From Endothia cerciana (lineage: Eukaryota; Ascomycota; Sordariomycetes; Diaporthales; Cryphonectriaceae), in contig JALRMH010000010.1 of the NCBI GenBank assembly GCA_026119935.1, positions 248,001 through 312,000 of the forward strand: a DNA stretch of 64,000 nucleotides. Reading direction: 5' to 3'. The notes under the pieces were generated by a model that saw nothing but the letters and a program-made list of their open reading frames with translations, was not told where the DNA came from and did not search any database. Position 1 is the first letter of the stretch. Every line of letters starts with the position of its first letter. This document shows positions 54,301 to 64,000 of the stretch, piece after piece. A program made the translations under genes and the position numbers.

Positions 54301-56730
54301 TGTCTGGTACACTGCGGGATAACATTGTTTTTATGGGAGAGTTTGACCAGGCACGGTATCTAGAAGTGGTGGCTCAATGCTGCCTGGATGAGGACTTCCA
54401 GTCGTTTCCTGGAGCCGATCAATTTGCTGTTGGAGAGTCAGGGAGCAACCTGAGCGGGGGCCAGCGAGCCAGGATCGCGTTGGCTAGAGCACTGTACTCG
54501 CAGCCGCAGATTCTGCTTCTGGATGATCCACTGTCTGCCGTCGATGGGAGGGTGAGACAGATGCTCTTCCGGACGATAAGGTCCCTGGAAATCACTGTGA
54601 TCCTAGTGACACTGCACACGTCCTTCGTACCACAGGTTGATAATGTGGTCATGATCGAGAGGAGCCGGGTCGTGGCGGCTGGCAAGGACTTGCTGGCCAG
54701 CCCCGGCCTCCACGACGCAGTCATCCACGAGGAATGGCTTCATGAGCCGCAAGCTACGGAAGTCGACGACCAGGCAGGCGACGCTCTGCCAGCCAAGCAA
54801 CAAGACGCCAACGGCCCAACCGGTGTGGATTCTGAAGACAGCACAATCACGGCACTCGAGCTGGTCGAGGAGGAGGAGCGAGCCAAGGGAGCCGTGAAGT
54901 CGGCAGTCCTGGGCTTCTACGCAGTGAACGCCGGCGGTGTCATCCAAGTCATGAATATTGCCTTGATGGCAGTTTGCCTGACCGCATCCAGGGTGATGGT
55001 GAATTACTGGTTTGTCTGGTGGATCAACGAACAGCTCGGGCTTACACAGAACCAATATCTGGGCGGGTACCTCGGGCTGACGCTAGCAACATGCGTCTTC
55101 ATATGTGAGTCGACCACCCGTGCAATCGTTCACTTTGGCTCTGACCTGCGCTGCAGCTCTCCTCTCGATCAGCCTCATCCACAGCACCATGAGCGCTAGC
55201 AGAGCAATCCACGCCAGAATCATCGACAACCTTCTTACTGCGCCTATCTCATATTTCCAGCGTCAACCGACCGGCCGGATACTGAACCGGCTCTCATCTG
55301 ATATTGAGGCTTTGGACACCAAGATTATCAACGCCATAGACGCCGTGATTGGGAAAGCCACCAATCTCCTCGCCTCTCTCTGTCTGATCGCTGTCTCCTC
55401 GCCCATTGTTATGGCAACAGTCGTCCCTTACATGCTCATAATCGCTTTCTATCAGTCACGCTTCAGGGTCGCCGCCAGAGAAATCCAACGTTCCTCGTCA
55501 ATCCTCCAGTCGCCTGTCACCGCCATCTTGTCCGAAGCCCTGAATGCACCCGCATCCATCAAAGCCTATGGCGCAGTCATGTTCATGGTCTCGAAGCACG
55601 ACGCCGCTCTCGATCGTGTCATGTCAGCCAAGATCGTGCGCAAGTCTCTCGACACGTGGGTCACGCTTCGGGCTGAGATGACCGCCAATGCCTTGCTGCT
55701 TGTTGTGGCCCTGTTGACCGTCACAGGTTACATCCCGGATGTGCTAGGCGGCTTGGCTCTGACATTTGCGACAGGGCTTGCAAATGATGTCTTTATGATG
55801 ACATGGGGCTTGACTGATCTCGAGGTGCAGATGAATTCGATCGAGAGGCTTCAGGAATACCACGATAACCTGCCGAAGGAGGGCGAGCTTCGAGGTCTCT
55901 TGGTGGGGTCCACGCCAGTATCGAAAGACTGGCCTCGGAAGAACGGGATTGATATTAAGAACATGTCGCTTTTTTACCCTTCTCGCCCCACGCCAGCTGT
56001 GGACAATCTTACTCTTCACATCCACAGTGGCGAGAGGCTAGGAGTCGTGGGTAGGACAGGCTGTGGGAAGTCGACACTTGTCTCATCTATAGCCCGCCTG
56101 GTCGACCCAACGAGCGGAAGTATCGCTATCGACGGGGTAGAGACTGCATCGATCTCGCCACAGCAGCTTCGCCTGGCTGTGCACACCCTTCCGCAGGAGC
56201 CTCTAATTTTTGAGGGCACTGTACGCGAGAATCTAGACCCAGAAGGCCGGCACACGGACGAGGAGATACTAAATGTCCTCGACCAATGCGGCTTGAATGC
56301 AACGCTGGCCGAACGCTCCACCACCAACATCCTCACCAGAGCCCTCACAACAGGCGGTACAGACCTTTCCGCAGGCCAAAGGCAGCTCTTGTGTGCTGCG
56401 CGCACCTTGCTCGAACGGCCACCGATACTCCTTGTCGACGAAGCAGCCGCGAGCATCGACTACGAGACGGACGAGGCGCTGCAAAAGGCACTGCAGAGCA
56501 TGCTGCCTGAGTCGACAACGATGGTGATCATCGCGCATAGGGCAGCGTCACTAGCATGGCTAGACCGAATCATTGTAATGGAGGGGGGCAAAATCGTAGA
56601 GGAGGGTACGCCCTCGGAGTTGCTCGAGGGTGAAGGGAGCTATTACTGTAAAGCGGTCAGAACAGAGGGCGAACGAGCCTTGCAGGCGGCCTTGGCGGCT
56701 GCGAGAGAGAGGCAGGGCAGGCGATCGTGA
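51349..56730 (+). CDS. ABCC-type multidrug ABC transporter, with a very large first intron
   Basis: Exons are 51349-52028, 53489-55104 and 55157-56730, giving 1,289 residues in frame. Order is TMD1-NBD1-TMD2-NBD2 in the plasma or vacuolar membrane, exporting unknown organic compounds or conjugates. NBD1 has GPTGSGKSSLL (~459), LSGGQRARIALARAL (~548) and ILLLDDPLSAVD. NBD2 has GRTGCGKSTL (~1064), LSAGQRQLLCAARTLL and ILLVDEAAASID. Thus NBD1 lacks the catalytic Glu (Asp-Asp) and NBD2 keeps it, as usual for ABCC proteins. Intron 1 (52029-53488) is best read as GC-AG: TG|GCAAGT … CACTAAC … CTGTAG|C gives HDIWVCPLQIIAIVVL with the family's P-L-Q-I. A GT alternative (GTACCA at 52033 to CTACAG at 53498) is also in frame but loses P-L. 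The N-terminal ~140 residues before TMD1 are atypical, and the protein is somewhat short, so an upstream exon may be missing. Confidence 0.88.
52362..53385 (+). pseudogene. Decayed GIY-YIG-like plus C2H2 zinc-finger gene inside the ABC transporter intron
   Basis: A gene-like relic lies wholly inside intron 1 of the ABC transporter, same strand. From ATG 52362 it reads MASLSLTFGTTILELVILTV … SFDTEAIIEEFPDYLGPIF, then shifts frame near 52540. It continues PPTVAWFKTVPDTYQNFWAV, YLLVLEKQSSRPRIYVGPGT and GYTITHKGLLC. The YLLV…IYVGPGT pair is the GIY-YIG-type core. A TAG (52810-52812) sits where Trp is expected before APIPSA. After RISTPSS a long conserved middle part appears deleted. Two more in-frame TAG stops (52971 and 53055) flank two C2H2 fingers, HYCDVCDYAFTTLAKLRQHL and YYCAVCDYQFTRTADLTRHN. 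This GIY-YIG/C2H2 combination occurs in multi-copy fungal proteins of uncertain, possibly mobile, nature; that statement is from memory of the family. The copy cannot make an intact protein. Confidence 0.72.
53199..53381. repeat. Degenerate direct repeats at the 3' end of the inserted relic
   Basis: Three imperfect units share CCGACAGCCAGCA (53201-53213 and 53285-53297; degraded in the third unit) and a TTGGACNACCACCATTGCYACCATCT word (53244-53270 and 53349-53381, with a weaker copy at 53306-53331). Unit spacing is roughly 65-85 bases. This looks like old tandem duplication inside the insertion. Confidence 0.55.
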
Positions 56731-57350
56731 CTGGCCGCTCAGAGCAAGGCTCTGTGAACCAGACTACTGAGTATGTTGAACACCATAGGGGCCGGCGTGC
56801 ACCCAGCTTCGTGACCGCGAGGCTGGAGGGCATCTCCTAGTTGGACCGCCCTCGCATCCGGAGCCAGTTCTGGGTAGCGCATCTCGGTTCTCCGAATCCA
56901 ATCGACAGGACCAGTCAGACAATACAAATTCTTCAGCTTGCAGAACAGTTACAGTATACTGAAGGATGCCAGATTCCCACGGCTGTCGCTCCCGGACATG
57001 ATAAGATGTCGTGCTCGTACCCCTGTCACCAGAGGCACATCCCCAAGCTCTGTTCCAATCACGTTCCACGGCCGAGTCGAATAGGTACATCATCCGCGAT
57101 GTCGCCATCGCCCCTAGCGATGGTTGATAACCTAGAGTCGGACCCAGTAGTTTGGAAACGGCGGGCGGGACCGCACAGGATATATCAAATACATTTCGGT
57201 CCGGCCCCGTTCTTATTGCCAACCTGAGCCTGCGTCTGTCTGTCCTGGCTATATTGGATCCCGCCGAAGGCAGAACCTCGCGAGGCGACGCGCAGGCACT
57301 TGTCTTGTGTGCGTCTTGAAACCCCACCCCCCCCCCCTCCCCCAGGCAGG
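56731..57350. other. Intergenic region between two transporter genes
   Basis: 620 bases between tandem, same-strand transporter genes: the 3' end of the ABC gene and the promoter of the MFS gene. A C-rich run (57324-57343) directly precedes the MFS ATG. No gene seen. Confidence 0.6.
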
Positions 57351-59190
57351 ATGGCGGAGCAGAAGACCGAATATCGACATGACAAGGAAGCAGACACACA
57401 GGTCGCGAGCCCTGGCTCTGCTTCCGCCAACGAGGAGGTCGGAGCTGTGAATATCAACGAGCGCGCTCTGCTCCGGAAGATCGACTTCCGGCTTCTGCCC
57501 GCGGTTGGCATTCTCTACCTGCTGTCCTTCCTCGACCGGAGCAATGTCGGCAACGCGAAGATAGAGGGGCTGGCGACCGACCTTGGCATGAGTGAGTGCA
57601 TCCGGGTCCCCGGGAAGGATGCGGATGGTTGCTGATAGACTTGGGCAGCGGGCAATCAGTACCTGACGGGCCTGACACTCTATTTCATCGGCTATGTCTT
57701 GTTCGAGGTTCGTGGCCCGGTGTGGTTTTGGCGCAAGGCCGCTGGGCATGGCTGATCTGGGTCGAAGATCCCGTGCAATATTATCCTCAAGCGGACGTCG
57801 CCCAAGTTATGGCTTCCCACATTGACCGTCGTCTGGGGCATTGTGGCCACGCTCATGGGCGTCGTTCACAACCTGGCAGGCTTCTTCGTTGTCAGGTTCT
57901 TTTTGGGAGTCGGTGAGTCTGGCGAGCCCTGCCGTCTCCTCCACCCGATGCGTGTACTGACCATGATACAGCCGAATCCGGCCTCTTCCCGGGCGTTGTT
58001 TACTACTTTTCGATGTGGTACAAGAGGCGAGAGCGCCAGTTCCGCATCTCGCTCTTCTTCAGTGCTGCAGCACTCGCAGGTTCCTTTGGCGGTATCCTTG
58101 CATACGTGAGTACCGTGATAAAGCTCCGCACCGCGCGCACGACTTTTCTGATAATAGTACCTAGGGCATAAGCTTTATGCGGGGCATCGTCTGGCCGAAC
58201 GGCTGGCACTGGATCTTTATTCTCGTGGGTTGCACCGCCCCGCCCGGTGCAGAACAGGTCCACTAACGTGTTTATCCTGCACAGGAGGGTCTTGGGACGA
58301 TCGTCATCGCGGCTGCGTCGTATCTATTCGTCTACAATTACCCTGACACGGCTGGCTTCCTGACGAACAAGGAGCGGGCTGTGATACAAGCACGACTCGC
58401 GGCGGACAGTGATTGCACACACGATGAGCGGTTCAGCTGGGGCAATGTCATGAAGGCCCTCAAGGACCCCAAGTGCTGGCTCTACGGCTTTGCGTTCCAC
58501 ACCATGAGTCTGCCGCTTTACACCCTGTCCCTCTTCTTGGTAAGTTATTCCATGCTGTCATATTGGCGTACTGGATCCCTGTCACTGACATTCGGACCCC
58601 AGCCGAGCATCATCCAGTCCCTCGGCTACACAGCGGCCGACGCGCAGCTGCTGACCATCCCGCCGTACGCGTTCGCCTTCGTGACCACGCTGTTGGTGGC
58701 CGCCCTCTCCGAGCGCATGAACAAGCGCGCCCCATTCTTGGCGGGCTCGGCGGCGTTCGGCGCCATAGGCTACATTATCCTCCTGGCCAACACGCACCCC
58801 ACCGCGCGGCCGGGGGTGTCGTACCTGGGCACGTTCTTCGCGGCGGGCGGCATCTACCCGGCCACGGCCCTGGCGCTGTCGTGGCCGGCGATCAACGTGA
58901 GCGGGCAGACGAAGCGCGCGGTCGCGAACGCGATGCAGATCTCCATCGGGAACTGCGGCGCGGTGCTGGGCACGCAGCTGTACCGCTCCAACGACGGGCC
59001 GCGGTACGTCCTGGGACACAGCTTCGCGCTGGGGTACCTCGTGGCGAACGTCCTGGTCTCGGGGGCGCTCTACTCCATCCTGAAGAGGGAGAACGGGAGG
59101 AGGGAGGGGATCGCGGCCGAGGTCAAGGGGGTGGGCGACCTGAAGGACTGGAGTGGGGATGACGATCCCAGGTGGCGGTTCCAGTACTGA
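57351..59190 (+). CDS. MFS transporter, allantoate permease (Dal5)-like
   Basis: Seven exons, 57351-57591, 57649-57707, 57768-57912, 57972-58105, 58165-58224, 58285-58539 and 58603-59190, total 493 residues in frame. All introns are GT-AG, 57-63 bp. The anion:cation symporter branch is indicated by KIDFRLLPAVGILYLLSFLD-RSNVGNAKI in helix 1, TGNQYLTGLTLYFIGYVLFE-IPCN, SPKLWLPTLTVVWGIVATLM, ESGLFPGVVYYFSMWYKRRE and GFLTNKERAVIQARLAAD in the central loop. Twelve membrane helices fit. The family imports small carboxylates and amides (allantoate, ureidosuccinate, vitamins, dipeptides) with protons at the plasma membrane; the substrate here is unknown. The start ATG lies right after a C-rich tract. 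The cytosolic N terminus is Glu/Lys-rich. The last ~230 residues are much more GC-rich than the exons before them. Confidence 0.92.
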
Positions 59191-60747
59191 GTCGGATGGG
59201 GACGGCATACCGGCCGGTAATACACATAAAGTACAAGCTTACACGCATATAAAATGACAGGAACCTGCGAGCGTTCTATAATCTTCAGACGAGTCGACGT
59301 CTGTCCTGTAGTCCCGCATTGGGGCAGAAATCCGACGAGCAATGTCTAACCCGGCCTAGTCGCGAAGATAACCTCATGCCCCCAGGTGGGGCCTGATAAC
59401 GTGCTTATGAGGTGTAAACCGTCCGGGCCCTCTCAGGACTGGGCAATGCGGTAGTGCCCCGCTGGGCCTCGGTTTCGTGCATACCAAGGTCCGCGAGGCC
59501 GTGATCCAGCCATCACCTCCACACAAACCCCCCCCCCCCCCCCGAGTCCCTCGGCGGCTGCTCTGAGACACGGTGGTGCGACGTTTGCGGTCCAGGTTTC
59601 CGGGTGCTAGAGGTTCTTGCGCCTTGCTTCTGCCGGGAGGTTGGCATGCGGTGACTTGGGGCGGCCCGCAGTCGAAGCCGCGCGGTGTCACATGTTCTGG
59701 GGCTCAAACTGGGCTGGCTTCCCTGAATCCTGGGGTGCAGCCCCGTGTCCGCTTGCAGAGGTGGTGTGGCTGTGTTGTGGCTGGTAACGCAACGAGAGGC
59801 ACTGAGCGTTTCTGAGGTTTGTGATGAGGGTGAAGAAACCGGCGCCCGGAAGGGACCCAGCTATTATCCCTCCCCTCTGGAGTGATCAGCCGCGTGGTCG
59901 CTCGCGTCTTTTTTTATTTTTATTTTTAGGAGGGTCTGGGGATGATGTGGGAGGAAATGTTAAAAACGTAAACGAAGAGGCTGGGGCGAGTCTTTGCGCA
60001 GGTCGTCTGGTACTACTAGTAAAAAGGTTAACATGGGTGGCCTGCGTTCGCCTGTATTTCCCCCGTGGCACAGGCGGTTGGGGGTACGGCCCGGGCCCTG
60101 CCACCCTCACTGCACCCCCCTACCCCCTGTGTCCCTCCCCCCAACGCCCTCAATCTTGTAGCAATATGACACGCCAGCGGCCAGGGTGGAGCTACCCGGG
60201 CCATGCCCAGGCCAACAGCGCCAGGGCCACCACCCGCACAGCAGCAGTTCGAGTCGCGCTGGACCGCGTACTCCCCCAACCTTGGCTTGCATCCCATTCG
60301 CGCTCCCTCAAAGCCGCACGCAACCTTGGCCTGGCGAATTCAATCCTCCTGCCAAAGCGCCCCCCCCCCCCAAAGCCCACTCCTCCCCTCCCCACCGCCG
60401 TGTCGCCCGCCAGCATCGCCATCTGCTGCAAACACCCACACAGTTCCTATTCTTCCGGACACCGTATCGCTGCCAGGCATAACACCAGACTCACCAGCCT
60501 GTAGCGGGCACCGCGCGCATCGGATATCTCCCCGGGTTTCAAGAGCGCGTCGCGACAAATACAGGGCCCGGCCCAGAACCTTGGCCGTCTTGCCGCACCG
60601 GCCGAACGAGCTTCCCTCCCCTCCTCTCGTGGTCTGAGTCGCTCGGGGTGGCCAACTTGTCGCACATGCGCCGCGACTGAACTCGACCCGCGACGCGACC
60701 GATCCTGGTGGCGCTCTCGAGGGGTACAATTCCTCCCGGAACCGACC
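59191..60747. other. 1.56-kb intergenic region upstream of the Whi5-like gene
   Basis: It contains C-rich runs near 59529-59543 and 60360-60370 and a CT-rich leader zone before 60748. Frames such as 59821-60504 have no domain content. A long 5' leader for the cell-cycle regulator downstream is plausible. No gene seen. Confidence 0.5.
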
Positions 60748-62406
60748 ATGTCGTTCCGGCCTGTCAACGCCCCGCCGAGGCAGGCGGGCGTCGGAGTCAG
60801 CGACGATAATAATGCCTCGCCTTCCACCGCCAGCCACCCCGTGTCCCACGATCCGTCGTCACAGCAGTCACGGACGCGCATCGCCAGCGCCGGCTCGTAC
60901 CCGCTGCAGAAGCAGAGCTCCAACAGCGACTCCCAGGCAACCGTCCTCTCCTCCGCCTCTACCGAGTCCAACCGCGTCTTCACACCACCCATAATCGAGA
61001 GGAGCGCGAGCAACGGGGCCGCAAGTAGCGGCCAGGGCTCCAGCCAGGAGTCACACCTGCTCCACCTCTCGCAGCTGGCCGCCGCGCAGGAAAAGATGCC
61101 CGATATGGGATCCCGCCCCTCCGTAAAGAGGATGGCCGACGGCGCGGTCAAGGACAACAGGACTTCCCCGAATGCCTCTCCTCCCCGCCCTGGCTGGCAC
61201 TCCAGAAACGTGAGCGGCGTCAGCATGGCCTCCACCACCAGCAGCCGTGTTACCGAGGTGCGTCCCCTCGCAGCAGGGCCGTCTCCGCTCATGATCCGCG
61301 ATGGTGGACTTCAGACTGACGCGTCTCACCCGCAGCTGTCTTCCGAGCTGAAAGCTCGCTTGTCCTATGCCATGCTCAAGGTCCACAACGGCTGGCAGTC
61401 ACGGACCATTGATGAGGTCGAGAACCTGGCTTCCACGGCCGCTTCTCCCGCATCCAGCAACTCTACCATCCCTGGTACGGCCGGTTCTTCTGCCAGCCCA
61501 CAGATCCAGACTTCACAATACAAGCCGGGCCCGAACGCCCATCCGCAGACACACCAACCGCAGACCAAGGACGACCTTTGGGTGGGTTCTTCGACGGGCC
61601 CTGGAACTCACCCTGCCTCTGCTCGGCCCCAGGATGTCCCGTCGCTGGCCCCCCCGGTCTCTATTCAACCTCACCGCAGTGAGACCAACCCCCGGAGGAA
61701 CTCCAACCCGAAGCACACTCCCAATCTTCTCTCTCCTCGGTCTCACCATGACAGCCCACATACACCAGCTTTGCCATCTCTCAACATCTCACGAGACCCT
61801 CGCGCCTTACTCGCAGCAGCAGATCCTATGGTCGTCTCTCCCACCCATAACAACCGCGAGAAGGACGCGATGGAAGCCCTGCTTTTTATGAGCAGCCCAG
61901 GAAACTCTGCAAACCTGAAGAATTACCATCCAGGCTCTCAACCAGTCAGCCATCTCCGCAATGGCGTGTCAGCTGTGCCCAGCTCGCGGAGGACAGCACT
62001 GCCGACTTCTGCGCCGAAGCGCAAGAGCCTGCCGAACGGCCGGCCGATGCATAGCTCACAACCTCTCCCGGCGTCTCATTCGCCCAAGAAACGCGTTGGT
62101 TTCGGGAGATCTCCGTCCACCTTCAGTGAAATGGACGTGGACGATCCAGCGAGCCCTCGCCGGCCCGCCCCCCACGGGCGTCCCGCAGCGCACGCCCCCC
62201 AGAAGATCAACGGCACAGCGGCCCATGGAAGGGATTCGATGCCGGCCCCGACGGGATCGAGCAGGCCCTCACAGATCAAGCCGAGGTTTTCATACGAGGA
62301 CCTGGACAAGGTTCTGGACCAGGTGGCCGCGGAGGACCCATCCTCAGAGTCTGATGGCGAGATTGAGCTACCTTCGCGCCGGGAAGGAGCTGGCATGAGG
62401 TTATAA
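60748..62406 (+). CDS. Whi5/Nrm1-like G1/S transcriptional repressor
   Basis: This single exon encodes 552 residues, almost all disordered Ser/Pro/Asn/Gln-rich sequence. The recognisable core is LSSELKARLSYAMLKVHNGW followed by QSRTIDEVENLAS (residues ~197-229), the short Whi5/Nrm1 motif that binds the MBF/SBF transcription complexes at G1/S promoters. A second conserved-looking element is EKDAMEALLFMSSPGNSANL (~370-390). Ten or more Ser/Thr-Pro sites fit control by cyclin-dependent kinase. A basic PKKRVGFGRSPSTFSEMDVD region (~448-468) may be a nuclear-localisation signal. The acidic C-terminal YEDLDKVLDQVAAEDPSSES could be an interaction helix. The ATG context is ACCATGT. The assignment rests on the short motif plus overall layout, as is usual for this poorly conserved family. 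Confidence 0.8.
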   Translation: MSFRPVNAPPRQAGVGVSDDNNASPSTASHPVSHDPSSQQSRTRIASAGSYPLQKQSSNSDSQATVLSSASTESNRVFTPPIIERSASNGAASSGQGSSQESHLLHLSQLAAAQEKMPDMGSRPSVKRMADGAVKDNRTSPNASPPRPGWHSRNVSGVSMASTTSSRVTEVRPLAAGPSPLMIRDGGLQTDASHPQLSSELKARLSYAMLKVHNGWQSRTIDEVENLASTAASPASSNSTIPGTAGSSASPQIQTSQYKPGPNAHPQTHQPQTKDDLWVGSSTGPGTHPASARPQDVPSLAPPVSIQPHRSETNPRRNSNPKHTPNLLSPRSHHDSPHTPALPSLNISRDPRALLAAADPMVVSPTHNNREKDAMEALLFMSSPGNSANLKNYHPGSQPVSHLRNGVSAVPSSRRTALPTSAPKRKSLPNGRPMHSSQPLPASHSPKKRVGFGRSPSTFSEMDVDDPASPRRPAPHGRPAAHAPQKINGTAAHGRDSMPAPTGSSRPSQIKPRFSYEDLDKVLDQVAAEDPSSESDGEIELPSRREGAGMRL

Positions 62407-63314
62407 TGTGGCGACGAAATGCCGGTGGGCTGGTATCTTCTCAGGCGCAACAGGTCTCAAAACACCCCGTGAGAGGCGATTCCGCCAAAAGGTGACCCAT
62501 GCTTCATAGTCCACCACTTCGTGTCTGGCGCTCCTTTTGATGCACCTTTGCCCACGAGCCGGTCAGAGATATTCTCAGGAGCGGAGAATTCTTCAGGCTT
62601 ATCTCCCTATGCTTGATCTTGTCGGGTCAAATCCACCGCTGGGCTCTCGACGCCATGGAGGATGCTCCGACTGACCGGATGAGACGTTTTTGATCTCGCT
62701 CTGCCGGTTCTTGTATTCATACACCACAATCAGTTTTGGTTTCATCATATGCGGAGTTCTGGGGTCATGATTTTCATAGCAGAAACAAGTCTGCCCAAGG
62801 CGTTCCGGGTCAGGCTCGGGTATGGTGGTGAGCGGACCCAGTTCGCCGCGAGTCGGAACTCGCCATCCATCCACCATTGATCTATCATCAGTGCGCGCAC
62901 GTGCGCGCGCGCGCGTCGATTCATTGCTAGGTACCTAGGTCCAACACAGTGGCAGTGATCCTCTCGAAATGTGTTATTTGCATTCATTTGTGTGCCTCGA
63001 CATCACGAACCAGACCGGGACATCTCCCTCCTGGGGTGTAGGGTGCGGATACGAGCTTGGAACAGCGTCACCGGGCCCTCTTGTCTTTTCCCATGCGGCC
63101 CCCCTGGATGCCATTCCAGCGCCATGCCTCGCAGCCAGAGAAGGGGCGGAGGTTTATAGTCACTGCTGGTCGGCACCCCGAGCATGGACCCGCTCACGCC
63201 CACGGTAGGGCATATATAGCCACCCGTTGGCTACGTATCCGTCGAGGTGATCATTGTACAATAGTATCAACAGAGAATTACGACAGGACTGCCTGCGCTA
63301 CCTAGGTATCTCGC
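62407..63314. other. Convergent 3' intergenic region
   Basis: 908 bases between the 3' ends of the Whi5-like gene and the alpha-galactosidase-like gene. A short alternating GC stretch (62899-62916) and a palindromic CTAGGTACCTAG at 62928-62939 are present. No gene seen. Confidence 0.55.
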
Positions 63315-64000
63315 TCACTCAACCTCATAGACCTCAAAGCCCACCAGATCGGGGGCCCAGGTCGCCTCATCCCCGTACGAGGTGAAAACCACCTCGTTCC
63401 CGGAACCCGCGACAAATCCGTCAACGTACACGTAGAGGCGCCCGGAGTCGTACCAGTCCCCCCCGCTGATGGGGAAGGCAAAGCGCGTCCCGCCCCCGGC
63501 CGCCCCGTTCACCGCTATCGTCATGTTGCGCGTGTTGTCCCCCCAGTCCCAGGCGGTCTCCAGCGCCACGTCGTAGTTGCAGAAGTCCACCCCCAGCAGC
63601 TTGGTCCCGGCGGTGGCCGCCCCGACGCCCGAGAAGGTCACGGACGCCGCGGACTGGCCCTCGCCGATGTCCCCGACCTTGGTGCCCGCGGGGAGGCACT
63701 CGCCCGCGGGGCAGTCCACGACCACCGCGTTCCCGGCGAGCGCGGCGTCCTCGGCCGCGGCGTAGTAGCCGGCCGACGTCTGGGTCCCCGACGTGGCGTT
63801 GACGACGTCGGAGAGCACGATGAGCCGGAGCTCGTGGCCGGCGAGCGTCGTGGTGTACGAGCCGCTGAGCGTGCCCAGGCTCCCTCCCGCCCAGACATCC
63901 CGCGCCGACGCCGACGCGATCCCCAGGTCGGCGGCCAGGCTGAGGGTGACGGGCTGGCTGCCGTTGTACCAGTTCGCCAGGCCCACGACCTGGCGGGACC
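63315..64000 (-). CDS. Alpha-galactosidase (GH27)-like protein, C-terminal part
   Basis: The frame is open from the right edge of the window to TGA at 63315-63317, about 228 residues, so the N-terminal catalytic barrel lies outside. The visible start SRQVVGLANWYNGSQPVTLS and DLGIASASARDVWAGGSLGT match the C-terminal beta-sandwich that follows the barrel in GH27 alpha-galactosidases. GSYTTTLAGHELRLIVLSDV closes that domain. A further ~150-residue beta-rich, Gly/Ala-rich module follows (FSGVGAATAGTKLLGVDFCN, FPISGGDWYDSGRLYVYVDG, WAPDLVGFEVYEVE). Such an extra C-terminal domain is found in AglD-type enzymes. The protein is presumably secreted and releases alpha-linked galactose from plant galactosides. 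The galactokinase gene 40 kb away would use that sugar, but this is not a cluster. GC-ending codons strongly predominate. Confidence 0.78.
   Translation of the reverse strand, partial: SRQVVGLANWYNGSQPVTLSLAADLGIASASARDVWAGGSLGTLSGSYTTTLAGHELRLIVLSDVVNATSGTQTSAGYYAAAEDAALAGNAVVVDCPAGECLPAGTKVGDIGEGQSAASVTFSGVGAATAGTKLLGVDFCNYDVALETAWDWGDNTRNMTIAVNGAAGGGTRFAFPISGGDWYDSGRLYVYVDGFVAGSGNEVVFTSYGDEATWAPDLVGFEVYEVE

Noticed and set aside
59821..60504. 227-residue plus-strand frame upstream of the Whi5-like gene
   Set aside because: It has no domain, spans homopolymer runs and low-complexity promoter-like sequence, and looks like leader or intergenic DNA.
1..64000. CRISPR arrays, prokaryotic operons or ribosomal RNA genes
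   Set aside because: No regularly spaced identical repeats, no Shine-Dalgarno-led gene runs and no rRNA-like sequence were seen; the window is eukaryotic.

Overview
The window looks like nuclear DNA of a filamentous ascomycete (Pezizomycotina, probably Sordariomycetes). Genes are spaced 0.4-7 kb apart on both strands, introns are short (about 50-200 bp) with GT..AG ends and CTRAC/TACTAAC-like branch sites, and the encoded proteins are of filamentous-fungal type. There are no operons, Shine-Dalgarno sites or CRISPR arrays. I rebuilt the exon-intron structures by hand from splice signals, reading frame and protein-family expectation.

Layout. 0-8.3 kb: a truncated small gene, a polyQ/acidic gene with a regular C-terminal strand-like segment, and the mitochondrial acetolactate synthase gene (ILV2 type, five exons) with TGACTCA general-control sites in its promoter and first intron. 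8.3-15.6 kb: a long gene-poor stretch rich in microsatellites. 15.6-27.7 kb: a C2H2 zinc-finger protein, a phytanoyl-CoA dioxygenase-like enzyme, galactokinase, a membrane RING-CH ubiquitin ligase and the co-chaperone SGT2. 30.7-44.3 kb: a more AT-rich, accessory-looking segment with a Ser-rich membrane-anchored surface protein, a CipB-like enoyl reductase/alcohol dehydrogenase, a SAM methyltransferase, a one-pass membrane protein with conserved His/Cys motifs, a DUF3500 protein and a metallo-beta-lactamase-fold protein. The last two each carry an apparent one-base frame break. Between them is an AT-rich island with several tRNA-derived relics. 45.6-62.4 kb: a very large sirtuin, an ABCC-type ABC transporter, an allantoate-permease-like MFS transporter and a Whi5/Nrm1-like cell-cycle repressor. 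At the right edge is the C-terminal part of an alpha-galactosidase-like protein.

The most unusual object is in the ABC transporter. Its first intron is about 1.46 kb, against 52 bp for the second, and is best read as a GC-AG intron. It holds a decayed copy of a separate gene: a GIY-YIG-like domain, three in-frame TAG stops, one frameshift, an internal deletion, two C2H2 fingers and a degenerate direct-repeat tail. The methyltransferase gene also needs a GC-AG intron to keep its frame. Housekeeping functions (branched-chain amino acids, galactose, chaperone, ubiquitin, chromatin, cell cycle) are interleaved with accessory enzymes and transporters. I see no polyketide or peptide synthase core that would make the accessory genes a proven metabolite cluster.
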